A stretch of 48,347 bases of DNA from a virus (IMGVR_UViG_3300045918_000340:1-48347), one strand, 5' to 3'. Shown: positions 38,234 through 43,387, numbered from the stretch's first letter. Notes: generated from the letters alone by a model not told the origin. Translations and numbers: made by a program.

Positions 38234-38682
38234 ACCTCTACAAACTTCACAAAGACCCAAAGTCGCTTGACCATCACGACAAGGCGCACGAGGCTGTGCC
38301 GTCAATCGTGCGCTCGCGGCTGACCACTACGTGGGCTGACTATCCGTCGGTCGATGCCTGGGCTGATGAGGTGCGCAAGTACCGTAAGGTCTTCGCTCAC
38401 ACCGCAGAGGATGCCACGTGGTTTGCTAGCGTGATGCAAGAACCATTTCCAGAAGCAGAGACGGTCATAGCCACCAGCGCCGGCAATTCGTATGAGTACG
38501 CTCGACAAGTGCTTAAGGGACCCTTCAAGGCCGGTGAGCCAGCCATCGCAAAGGTGCCGGTGGTCGCCTTTGAGTACGCCACCAATGTTCTCAAGGGTCC
38601 CTTCAAGGCTGGTGAGAAGGGGATGCAGGATGATTGGAAGCTTTGGACCAAGTACTTAAAGTTTCTGGACACCCTTAAATAG
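38230..38682 (+). CDS. repeat protein of the same family, third copy
   Basis: 150 residues. N-terminus MNLYKLHKDPKSLDHHDKAH is nearly the same as the first copy. Two well-kept repeats follow (YARQVLKGPFKAGEPAIAK and YATNVLKGPFKAGEK). ATGA overlap with the second copy. Its stop lies beside the next late box. Confidence 0.78.
   Translation: MNLYKLHKDPKSLDHHDKAHEAVPSIVRSRLTTTWADYPSVDAWADEVRKYRKVFAHTAEDATWFASVMQEPFPEAETVIATSAGNSYEYARQVLKGPFKAGEPAIAKVPVVAFEYATNVLKGPFKAGEKGMQDDWKLWTKYLKFLDTLK
38675..38682 (+). promoter_or_regulatory. late-promoter-like box TTAAATAG
   Basis: Overlaps the preceding stop; 27 bases before ATG 38710. Confidence 0.45.
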
Positions 38683-38697
38683 ACCTCGAACCTGGAG

Positions 38698-38703
38698 TAT
38701 AAT
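38698..38703 (+). promoter_or_regulatory. -10 box TATAAT with near-leaderless start
   Basis: The -10 ends 6 bases before ATG 38710, so transcription from it would begin at the start codon. Confidence 0.6.
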
Positions 38704-38709
38704 AGCACC

Positions 38710-38922
38710 ATGAACAAACTAGCTCAACTTGGCAAAGCCCTGCTTGCCGAAAGTGGAAAACCCTACAACGCCTTCAACGGGTTTCTGGGTCCGTTCCGCG
38801 TCGACCACGCCTACGTCAATGACGCCCGTGGCAACACCGTCGTCAACTGTGAGGGCAATCAGGCGACCGCCAAGGTCATCTGCGCTCTGCTCAACAAGAC
38901 CTACCCGCCGAAGGCAAAGTGA
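38710..38922 (+). CDS. small late protein with LLAE N-terminus
   Basis: 70 residues. N-terminus MNKLAQLGKALLAESGKP contains LAE-S, an LxE-type site. The rest is a small alpha/beta unit with NTVVNCEGNQATAKVIC. Overlaps the Nudix gene by GTGA. Not recognised. Confidence 0.68.
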   Translation: MNKLAQLGKALLAESGKPYNAFNGFLGPFRVDHAYVNDARGNTVVNCEGNQATAKVICALLNKTYPPKAK

Positions 38923-39383
38923 AGGTCGCTGAGCTGTTCGAAGCCGTTGGCAAGGCTGGCAAAGCCGGCTTCATGCCGTACGTGCTCGAGGGCGACGTGC
39001 CGATCTATCTGTTCATGGTCTCCTCAGCGTCGCAGTACGGTGGCGCTGACCCACAGATCTCGAAGGGCCACATCGACGCCGGTGAGGACGCCAAGACCGC
39101 CGGAGTTCGTGAGGCAGAGGAGGAGCTCGGACTGCGCAAGTCTAACCTCATCTCCACCATCGAGGGTTGGAGCGGCACGCAGACCGGGCTCGACGCAACC
39201 TACAAGATGACCATCTTCGCCGGTCAAGTGAAGTCCAAGTCTGCCTTCGACAAGCCGCACTACGAGACGAAGGAGACCGTTTGGCTCTCCGCCGCGGACT
39301 TCGCCACGAAGGGTCGCAAGGCGCAGAACTCCATCGTCGCAGCCGTTGACAAGTCAGTTCGAGCTTCGTTACAATCAACCTAG
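38919..39383 (+). CDS. Nudix hydrolase with MKVAELFE N-terminus
   Basis: 154 residues from GTG 38919. The Nudix box is complete (G50HIDAGE...REAEEELGL72), so it should hydrolyse a nucleoside diphosphate linked to another group. The first residues MKVAELFEAV match the LxE-type N-termini of neighbouring late proteins, which suggests the enzyme may be packaged in the head or simply shares a leader module. Substrate unknown. Confidence 0.9.
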   Translation: MKVAELFEAVGKAGKAGFMPYVLEGDVPIYLFMVSSASQYGGADPQISKGHIDAGEDAKTAGVREAEEELGLRKSNLISTIEGWSGTQTGLDATYKMTIFAGQVKSKSAFDKPHYETKETVWLSAADFATKGRKAQNSIVAAVDKSVRASLQST

Positions 39384-39387
39384 GACT

Positions 39388-39430
39388 GTTACACTTAAAA
39401 GTGTGCAGACCGCCAAAACCGTGTTATAGT
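39388..39430 (+). promoter_or_regulatory. TATAGT promoter with GTTACA half-site
   Basis: GTTACA 39388-39393 and -10 TATAGT 39425-39430 (spacing 31). Another GTTACA lies at 39368-39373. First of two similar tandem promoters before the tRNA array; the transcript begins near a GCAA-capped hairpin (39445-39462). Confidence 0.65.
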
Positions 39431-39527
39431 ACATCTATCGACACGAACACAGCAATGTGTTCAGGTTGAGACGAGAACGGTCTCCGCCGAACCTGAAAAT
39501 TGTCTTGTACGAAGCTCAGGAACGTGT

Positions 39528-39533
39528 TATAGT
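39528..39533 (+). promoter_or_regulatory. second TATAGT box of the tandem pair
   Basis: The context CGTGTTATAGTTCA mirrors CGTGTTATAGTACA of the first promoter, 103 bases upstream. Confidence 0.5.
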
Positions 39534-39607
39534 TCAACTCTGGTGATGCGACAAGTGCGCTGATCGCTGATCCTTGAAACAACCTTCCGCGAAATCTTCG
39601 GAAATCG

Positions 39608-39615
39608 CTAAATAG
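39608..39615 (+). promoter_or_regulatory. late-promoter-like box CTAAATAG
   Basis: 43 bases before the GTG at 39658; could also drive the tRNA array late. Confidence 0.5.
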
Positions 39616-39657
39616 AAACATCGCCGCAAGGCACTGGAACCAACTTAGGAAACCATC

Positions 39658-39792
39658 GTGAACTTCACTCGCAACACTTTCAAAACAACGGAGATGCATT
39701 GGCAGCAACGCCAACACGTCACCGTGCGCTTTGAGATTAAGCGAGACGAGAATGATACGACCCTCCCAGGTCAGGAGAAGCTAGCAGCGTAA
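39658..39792 (+). CDS. possible small basic protein
   Basis: 44 residues from GTG 39658 behind TTAGGAAAC (starts MNFTRNTFKTTEMHWQQRQ). Mixed charge, one plausible helix, C-terminus GQEKLAA. Supported only by a late box and a weak ribosome site. The region may instead be leader RNA. Confidence 0.45.
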   Translation: MNFTRNTFKTTEMHWQQRQHVTVRFEIKRDENDTTLPGQEKLAA

Positions 39793-40093
39793 GCAGCAAG
39801 CCTTCACCAAACTCCAAGACCTGGGACCTTAGCGCAAGCAAGGTCCCAGGTTCGTCTTAGAAAGAACCTCGCGTCAGGATTCGCGAGCAACAAATAACGC
39901 CAGACCGCTGTGATACTAGCCGGAGAACCTACGTGAGGCTAGAGGAGTGCGAGATAGGATGAATATGGCTTGATCCGGACTTCGGTCCGGATCTATTTCA
40001 AACACGCTGACCGAATCGCAATCGAAGGTTATCCTTTCACGATCTCCCCTTCAACCGCACTTAACTTGTCGGCATGTTTGAAATAGATTCAAT
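39793..40093 (+). ncRNA. structured non-coding region before the tRNA array
   Basis: No gene is seen in 301 bases. Several strong hairpins follow each other: 39820-39850 (11-bp stem CCTGGGACCTT/AAGGTCCCAGG), 39867-39890 (CTCGCG/CGCGAG), about 39918-39950 (CTAGCC/GGCTAG), and 39972-39993 (GATCCGGAC-TTCG-GTCCGGATC). A long-range stem joins 39992-40005 to 40075-40088. It could hold stable RNAs cut from the tRNA transcript, as with RNA C and D of T4, or terminators. Confidence 0.6.
39992..40088 (+). ncRNA. candidate structured RNA, copy A
   Basis: Outer stem ATCTATTTCAAACA/TGTTTGAAATAGAT (14 bp) continues after one mismatch as GCTGAC/GTCGGC. An inner hairpin GAAGG/CCTTC encloses TTATCCTTTCACGATCTC. 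Copy B at 41807-41870 shares GTTATCCT-T-A-GAT-CCCC within a different closing stem. Confidence 0.55.
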
Positions 40094-40170
40094 TGGTCGT
40101 TAGCTCAATCAGGCAGAGCACTCGCCTCCAAAGCGATAGGTTGTGGGTTCGATTCCTACACGGCCAGCCA
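40094..40170 (+). tRNA. tRNA-Trp (anticodon CCA)
   Basis: Acceptor TGGTCGT/ACGGCCA, discriminator G, encoded CCA. Loop ctCCAaa. First gene of the array; a second tRNA-Trp is at 47467. Confidence 0.9.
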
Positions 40171-40179
40171 AATTTGAAT

Positions 40180-40254
40180 GCCTTCATAGCTCAGTGGTAG
40201 AGCACCGTCTTGATAAGGCGTAGGTCCTTGGTTCGATCCCAAGTGAAGGCACCA
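40180..40254 (+). tRNA. tRNA-Ile (anticodon GAT)
   Basis: Acceptor GCCTTCA/TGAAGGC, discriminator A, encoded CCA. Loop ttGATaa. Confidence 0.92.
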
Positions 40255-40265
40255 AGTTATTCAAT

Positions 40266-40340
40266 GCCGAGTTGGACTTTTGGTGAGGTCCTCTGCCCTT
40301 CAAGCAGAAGAGACGGGTTCGATTCCCGTACTCGGTACCA
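40266..40340 (+). tRNA. tRNA-Glu (anticodon TTC), copy 1
   Basis: Acceptor GCCGAGT/ACTCGGT, discriminator A, encoded CCA. Loop ccTTCaa has C rather than U at position 33. Identical to the gene at 41959-42033 except for the first base. Confidence 0.9.
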
Positions 40341-40350
40341 ACAATTCTGT

Positions 40351-40422
40351 TGGGGTCTGGTGTTCTGGTGAACACAGTCGGCTTTGACCCGACCGAGGTG
40401 GGTTCGATCCCCACGTCCCCTG
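40351..40422 (+). tRNA. tRNA-Gln (anticodon TTG) without encoded CCA
   Basis: Anticodon arm GTCGG-ctTTGac-CCGAC and T-arm GTGGG/CCCAC are clear. The acceptor TGGGGTC pairs imperfectly with GTCCCCT and the 3' end reads T-G-C-A, so CCA must be added by Cca. Confidence 0.85.
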
Positions 40423-40428
40423 CATCCC

Positions 40429-40477
40429 GCATCGCAGTTCAGCACACATCTTTTTGTGTTACAATGAACTGCGATGC
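40429..40477 (+). promoter_or_regulatory. 13-bp hairpin enclosing the start of a homing endonuclease gene
   Basis: GCATCGCAGTTCA (40429-40441) pairs perfectly with TGAACTGCGATGC (40465-40477), with an inner ACACA/TGTGT stem. The start codon at 40474 lies in the right arm. Read-through RNA from the tRNAs would hide the start. Confidence 0.75.
40460..40465 (+). promoter_or_regulatory. -10 box TACAAT inside the hairpin loop
   Basis: The TGTGTTACAAT context gives a transcript beginning near 40472, lacking the left arm of the hairpin and nearly leaderless. Confidence 0.5.
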
Positions 40478-41109
40478 AAAAGCCACCTAAGACTTACCAC
40501 TACCTTTATCGAACAACCTGTCTTGTGACAGGCAAGTTCTATGTTGGTATGCACTCAACAGACGACCTCAACGACGGTTATCTTGGGAGCGGAAAGATTT
40601 TAGGTCGCTCTCGCAAAAAGCATGGTGACGAAAAACATGTGAAAGAAATTCTTGAACACTGTGCCTCTCGTGAAGCGCTGAAACTTCGTGAGAAGGAAAT
40701 AGTCTCAGCAGAGATGCTCGCCAACCCGTTGAACATCAATTTGAAGATTGGCGGCGAAGGCGGTTGGGATCATATACCGCAGGAGGTAGTTCTATCGAAC
40801 CTCTCAAAAAGAAATGTTGGTTGGGCGACCTACAACAGATCAGAAAAGGGAAGGCTCAAAGCCTCTGAAAACATTCGCAAGATAAATGTTGTTGGTCGAA
40901 AGTCTTCTTATGGTTTTCGTGGCAAACAACATACCGATGAAACTAAACAAATTCAAAGCCAGCACCATCAAGGTGCTGGCAACTCTCAATACGGAACTTG
41001 TTGGGTAACCAAAGACAACAAGTCATCCAAAATCAAAAAGACTGACCTTGACGAATACCTCGCTAATGGTTTCTCGAAAGGCAGAGTAATTTCTAAAATG
41101 GTGATGTAG
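40474..41109 (+). CDS. GIY-YIG homing endonuclease in the tRNA array
   Basis: 211 residues. GIY-YIG core YHYLYRTTCLVTGKFYVGMHS, conserved Arg in LGRSRKKHG, and the Glu/Gly-rich INLKIGGEGGWDH block. The C-terminal QYGTCWVTK followed by KKTDLDEYLANGFSKGR is a DNA-binding module shared with the second array endonuclease. AT-richer than the surrounding genome. It lies between tRNA-Gln and a distorted tRNA gene and its stop TAG is formed by bases 8-10 of that tRNA. Start codon is held in a hairpin. Confidence 0.92.
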   Translation: MQKPPKTYHYLYRTTCLVTGKFYVGMHSTDDLNDGYLGSGKILGRSRKKHGDEKHVKEILEHCASREALKLREKEIVSAEMLANPLNINLKIGGEGGWDHIPQEVVLSNLSKRNVGWATYNRSEKGRLKASENIRKINVVGRKSSYGFRGKQHTDETKQIQSQHHQGAGNSQYGTCWVTKDNKSSKIKKTDLDEYLANGFSKGRVISKMVM

Positions 41110-41225
41110 TGTAGTGGCAGCACAGAAAACATCGTTCGCGCTTTTTGTTGCGCAAGTAACCGCTTGTGAATGGTTATCTTTATCATCCAAAGCTAGGGTT
41201 GGTTCGAATCCAGCCATCACCACCA
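41100..41225 (+). tRNA. tRNA-like gene with an insertion of about 50 bases
   Basis: Both ends are typical: acceptor GGTGATG/CATCACC, discriminator A, encoded CCA, T-arm GTTGG-TTCGAAT-CCAGC, and a D-arm TAGTGTAGTGGCAGCA identical to that of tRNA-His at 42208. The middle is about 50 bases too long. A possible anticodon arm is TAACCG-cttGTGaa-TGGTTA (His), with an extra hairpin before it (TTCGCGC...GCGCAAG) and a CTTT/AAAG variable-arm stem after it. It could be a pseudogene, an intron-bearing tRNA or a tRNA-like RNA. Confidence 0.6.
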
Positions 41226-41233
41226 AAATCAAT

Positions 41234-41309
41234 TCCGTCTTAGTATTCTCGGCGAGTACCTCCGGCTGTTAACCGGATGAGTCTGGTTCGAATCCAGAAG
41301 ACGGAGCCA
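41234..41309 (+). tRNA. tRNA-Asn (anticodon GTT), copy 1
   Basis: Acceptor TCCGTCT/AGACGGA, discriminator G, CCA encoded. TCCGG-ctGTTaa-CCGGA. Confidence 0.93.
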
Positions 41310-41317
41310 AGATCTGA

Positions 41318-41390
41318 TGGGGAGCGTCAAGGTTTGACCGACTCGGCTCTGACCCGAGTTGCTTAGGTTCGAGTCCTAACTCCCTTGCCA
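41318..41390 (+). tRNA. tRNA-Gln (anticodon CTG)
   Basis: CTCGG-ctCTGac-CCGAG anticodon arm. Acceptor TGGGGAG/CTCCCTT has a U-U first pair, CCA encoded. Confidence 0.9.
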
Positions 41391-41398
41391 AATTCTAT

Positions 41399-41474
41399 GC
41401 GTCGTTATCCGATGTGGTCATGGAAGCTCCCTGAAGAGGAGATAAACCGGGTTCGATTCCTGGACGACGCACCA
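41399..41474 (+). tRNA. tRNA-Phe (anticodon GAA)
   Basis: Acceptor GCGTCGT/ACGACGC, A, CCA. Loop ctGAAga. Confidence 0.92.
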
Positions 41475-41482
41475 ATTATAAT

Positions 41483-41557
41483 ACTCGCTTGGTTCAGTGG
41501 TGGAACGCTTCCTTGACATGGAAGAGGTCGCAGGTCCGATTCCTGCAGCGAGTACCA
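41483..41557 (+). tRNA. tRNA-Val (anticodon GAC)
   Basis: Acceptor ACTCGCT/AGCGAGT, A, CCA. CTTCC-ttGACat-GGAAG. Confidence 0.93.
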
Positions 41558-41565
41558 AATTACAT

Positions 41566-41640
41566 GGGGTGCAAACTTTGACGGTGAAGCTCTGGCTCTT
41601 AACCAGATGGAAGACAGTTCGAATCTGTCGCGCCCCACCA
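41566..41640 (+). tRNA. tRNA-Lys (anticodon CTT), copy 1
   Basis: Acceptor GGGGTGC/GCGCCCC, A, CCA. TCTGG-ctCTTaa-CCAGA. Confidence 0.92.
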
Positions 41641-41648
41641 AACACAAT

Positions 41649-41716
41649 ACCCGGTCCAATGGATTGGCTGCGGTCCTACGAAGGCTGCGTGATCGGTTCG
41701 ACTCCGATACTGGGTT
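41649..41716 (+). tRNA. tRNA-Arg (anticodon ACG), short, no encoded CCA
   Basis: Acceptor ACCCGGT/ACTGGGT, discriminator T followed by CAT instead of CCA. Loop ctACGaa. The D-arm CCAA-TGGA-TTGG has only a four-base loop, making the tRNA about five bases short. The same D-arm occurs in tRNA-Arg(CCG) at 46844. Confidence 0.82.
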
Positions 41717-41725
41717 CATGATAAT

Positions 41726-41800
41726 GGGTTCGTAGCTCAGAGGCAGAGCAGGCGGCTCTTAACCGTCAGGCCGAGATTTCGAAATTCTCCGGACCCACCA
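41726..41800 (+). tRNA. tRNA-Lys (anticodon CTT), copy 2
   Basis: Acceptor GGGTTCG/CGGACCC, A, CCA. GGCGG-ctCTTaa-CCGTC. Differs widely from copy 1, so not a recent duplicate. Confidence 0.88.
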
Positions 41801-41806
41801 AGATAC

Positions 41807-41870
41807 AGACAACCGTACGACTCAGCGTTATCCTGTTAAGATTCCCCGCTTTGTCACTCCTTTGTTGTCT
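41807..41870 (+). ncRNA. candidate structured RNA, copy B
   Basis: AGACAAC (41807-41813) pairs with GTTGTCT (41864-41870). Inner stem AGCG/CGCT encloses TTATCCTGTTAAGATTCC. The loop resembles that of copy A while the closing pairs differ, a covariation pattern. Confidence 0.5.
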
Positions 41871-41874
41871 CAAT

Positions 41875-41950
41875 ATCCCGTTCGTCTAGCGGCCAAGGAC
41901 ACTGCCCCCTCAAGGCGGGAACTCCGGTTCAAATCCGGAACGGGATTCCA
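41875..41950 (+). tRNA. tRNA-Glu (anticodon CTC)
   Basis: Acceptor ATCCCGT/ACGGGAT, T, CCA. Loop ccCTCaa, again C at position 33 as in the other Glu tRNAs. Confidence 0.88.
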
Positions 41951-41958
41951 AATACAAT

Positions 41959-42033
41959 ACCGAGTTGGACTTTTGGTGAGGTCCTCTGCCCTTCAAGCAG
42001 AAGAGACGGGTTCGATTCCCGTACTCGGTACCA
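41959..42033 (+). tRNA. tRNA-Glu (anticodon TTC), copy 2
   Basis: 74 of 75 bases identical to 40266-40340; the first base is A here, which restores the A-U end pair of the acceptor stem. Confidence 0.92.
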
Positions 42034-42040
42034 GCATAAT

Positions 42041-42115
42041 GGATCGGTAGCCTAACGGTCAGGCACCTCTCTGTCTAAGAGGTTCAAGCGGGTTCGACTC
42101 CCGTCCGGTCCGCCA
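42041..42115 (+). tRNA. tRNA-Asp (anticodon GTC)
   Basis: Acceptor GGATCGG/CCGGTCC, G, CCA. CCTCT-ctGTCta-AGAGG. Confidence 0.93.
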
Positions 42116-42121
42116 GCATGT

Positions 42122-42197
42122 AGGCTTTAGAGTGATTGGAAATCCTATCCCTTTCATGAGGGGATGTTGCGAGGTTTGAATCCTCGATAGCCCGCCA
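42122..42197 (+). tRNA. tRNA with anticodon CAT (Met or Ile2), copy 1
   Basis: TCCCT-ttCATga-GGGGA anticodon arm; T-arm CGAGG/CCTCG; discriminator G, CCA encoded. The first acceptor pair is an A-C mismatch. The three G-C pairs typical of initiator tRNA are absent, so elongator Met or Ile2 is likely. Confidence 0.85.
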
Positions 42198-42207
42198 GAT
42201 ATTCAAT

Positions 42208-42281
42208 GGTGGTTCTAGTGTAGTGGCAGCAAGACGGTCTGTGAAACCGTAAGGCAGGGTTCGATTCCCGGTCCCACCCCA
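42208..42281 (+). tRNA. tRNA-His (anticodon GTG), copy 1
   Basis: ACGGT-ctGTGaa-ACCGT. The acceptor GGTGGTT pairs with TCCCACC at five positions; discriminator C, CCA encoded. D-arm shared with the distorted tRNA at 41100. Confidence 0.85.
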
Positions 42282-42290
42282 CCTGATTCA

Positions 42291-42299
42291 GATAAATAG
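42291..42299 (+). promoter_or_regulatory. late box GATAAATAG abutting a start codon
   Basis: Perfect box, but the ATG at 42303 is only 3 bases after it, so a transcript from it would start at or after the ATG. Confidence 0.5.
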
Positions 42300-42302
42300 A
42301 AG

Positions 42303-42947
42303 ATGAACAAACATCATCTAGTTTATCGCACGACGAACCTTCTGAACGGAAGGTATTACATCGGCATCCATTCAACGTCGAACATCGACGATGGGTATCT
42401 TGGTAGCGGTCGTAGGATCAAGGCGGAAATCAAGAAGTACGGTCAAGAGAATTTCAAGCGTGAGATCCTTGAGTCATACCCAACAAGGCAAGAAGTCTTG
42501 AAACGCGAAGCCGAATTGGTCACTGAAGAACTTCGTCAAGATTCGCTCTGTCTGAATCTTAAGAATGGCGGCGAAGGCGGTTGGGAACATCTGAATGACA
42601 ACTCTGAGGTCCAACGCGCAAAAGGACGTAAAGGAAATGCCAGCATCAAGATCTTGGCAAATGATCCTATTTGGGCCGCATCAAGAAGCGCAGCAATCAG
42701 CAATGGTCTTCGCGGAAAGTCTGCTGGGTGGAGTGAACAAGCAACAATGGCTTCGCACACCGATGAAGTAAATCAAAAGCGAAGTCGCACAATGAAAGAC
42801 TTGGCAAGGCAATCAGGCCAAGCAAATTCCCAGTTCGGAACCTGTTGGGTGACCAACGGGTTTCCAATAAAGATCAAGAAACAAGATCTCGATTCGTATC
42901 TGACAAATGGATATGTTCGAGGAAGAACAAAACAATGGTGCACGTAG
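42303..42947 (+). CDS. second GIY-YIG homing endonuclease in the tRNA array
   Basis: 214 residues. Core HHLVYRTTNLLNGRYYIGIHS, catalytic Arg region (GSGRRIKAEIKK), LNLKNGGEGGWEH, and the C-terminal QFGTCWVTN followed by KKQDLDSYLTNGYVRGR. It is a clear paralogue of the endonuclease at 40474. It lies between two tRNA-His genes; its stop TAG is bases 8-10 of the second. AGATGA/TCATCT around the start forms a small hairpin holding the ATG. AT-rich compared with neighbours. Confidence 0.92.
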   Translation: MNKHHLVYRTTNLLNGRYYIGIHSTSNIDDGYLGSGRRIKAEIKKYGQENFKREILESYPTRQEVLKREAELVTEELRQDSLCLNLKNGGEGGWEHLNDNSEVQRAKGRKGNASIKILANDPIWAASRSAAISNGLRGKSAGWSEQATMASHTDEVNQKRSRTMKDLARQSGQANSQFGTCWVTNGFPIKIKKQDLDSYLTNGYVRGRTKQWCT

Positions 42948-43013
42948 ATCAATTGGTAGATCCCGGGATTGTGATTCCCGTCGTTGTGGGTTCGAGTCCC
43001 ATCGTGCACCCCA
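42937..43013 (+). tRNA. tRNA-His (anticodon GTG), copy 2
   Basis: Acceptor GTGCACG/CGTGCAC with the extra G at -1 facing discriminator C, as expected for histidine. CGGGA-ttGTGat-TCCCG, CCA encoded. Confidence 0.94.
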
Positions 43014-43023
43014 GTATTTCAAT

Positions 43024-43097
43024 GCCCTCGTAGCACATTGGTCGTGCGCACCTTTGGTATGGGTGAGAACAGAGTTCGATTCTCTGCTTGGGCACCA
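43024..43097 (+). tRNA. tRNA-Thr (anticodon GGT)
   Basis: CACCT-ttGGTat-GGGTG. Acceptor GCCCTCG/CTTGGGC has two mismatches, A, CCA. Confidence 0.88.
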
Positions 43098-43105
43098 ACT
43101 ATAAC

Positions 43106-43181
43106 GCCCGCGAAGTATTACCTGGTGGTACGCGTCTTTCGTACGGATGAGGACTCAGTTCGAGGCTGAGCGTGGGCTCCA
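43106..43181 (+). tRNA. tRNA-Thr (anticodon CGT)
   Basis: Acceptor GCCCGCG/CGTGGGC, T, CCA. Loop ttCGTac closed by CGTCT/GGATG. Confidence 0.88.
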
Positions 43182-43188
43182 GTACAAT

Positions 43189-43266
43189 TGTGGTCGAGCA
43201 AGCAAGGTGTATGCACCGCACTGTTAATGCGGACAGAGCCGGGTTCGATTCCTGGGACCACAGCCA
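43189..43266 (+). tRNA. tRNA-Asn (anticodon GTT), copy 2
   Basis: Acceptor TGTGGTC/GACCACA, G, CCA. CCGCA-ctGTTaa-TGCGG. Confidence 0.93.
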
Positions 43267-43275
43267 GATCAAAGT

Positions 43276-43350
43276 GTCTCCGTAGTTCAACGGAGAGAAT
43301 AGGACGCTACGAACGTTCAGACGGGGGTTCGATTCCCTCCGGAGGCACCA
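43276..43350 (+). tRNA. tRNA-Arg (anticodon ACG), normal length
   Basis: Acceptor GTCTCCG/CGGAGGC, A, CCA. GGACG-ctACGaa-CGTTC. Same anticodon as the short gene at 41649. Confidence 0.9.
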
Positions 43351-43351
43351 C

Positions 43352-43359
43352 TATAAATA
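43352..43359 (+). promoter_or_regulatory. late promoter TATAAATA
   Basis: Exact T4 late consensus, 28 bases before the gene at 43388. Confidence 0.8.
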
Positions 43360-43387
43360 AGTCATCGCAACTCAACCGGATAAGCGT

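Noticed and set aside
37350-38620. Repeated DNA segments considered as a mobile element
   Set aside because: They are in frame and encode protein repeats; no terminal repeats or transposase.
39424-39717. 97-codon minus-strand frame before the tRNA array
   Set aside because: No ribosome site or late box on that strand, and it covers promoters and hairpins read on the plus strand.
41100-41225. Distorted tRNA considered as tmRNA
   Set aside because: Only 126 bases, no tag reading frame and no Ala-type acceptor features.
41100-41225. Distorted tRNA considered to hold a group I intron
   Set aside because: An insertion of about 50 bases is far below the size of any group I intron and no conserved core is visible.
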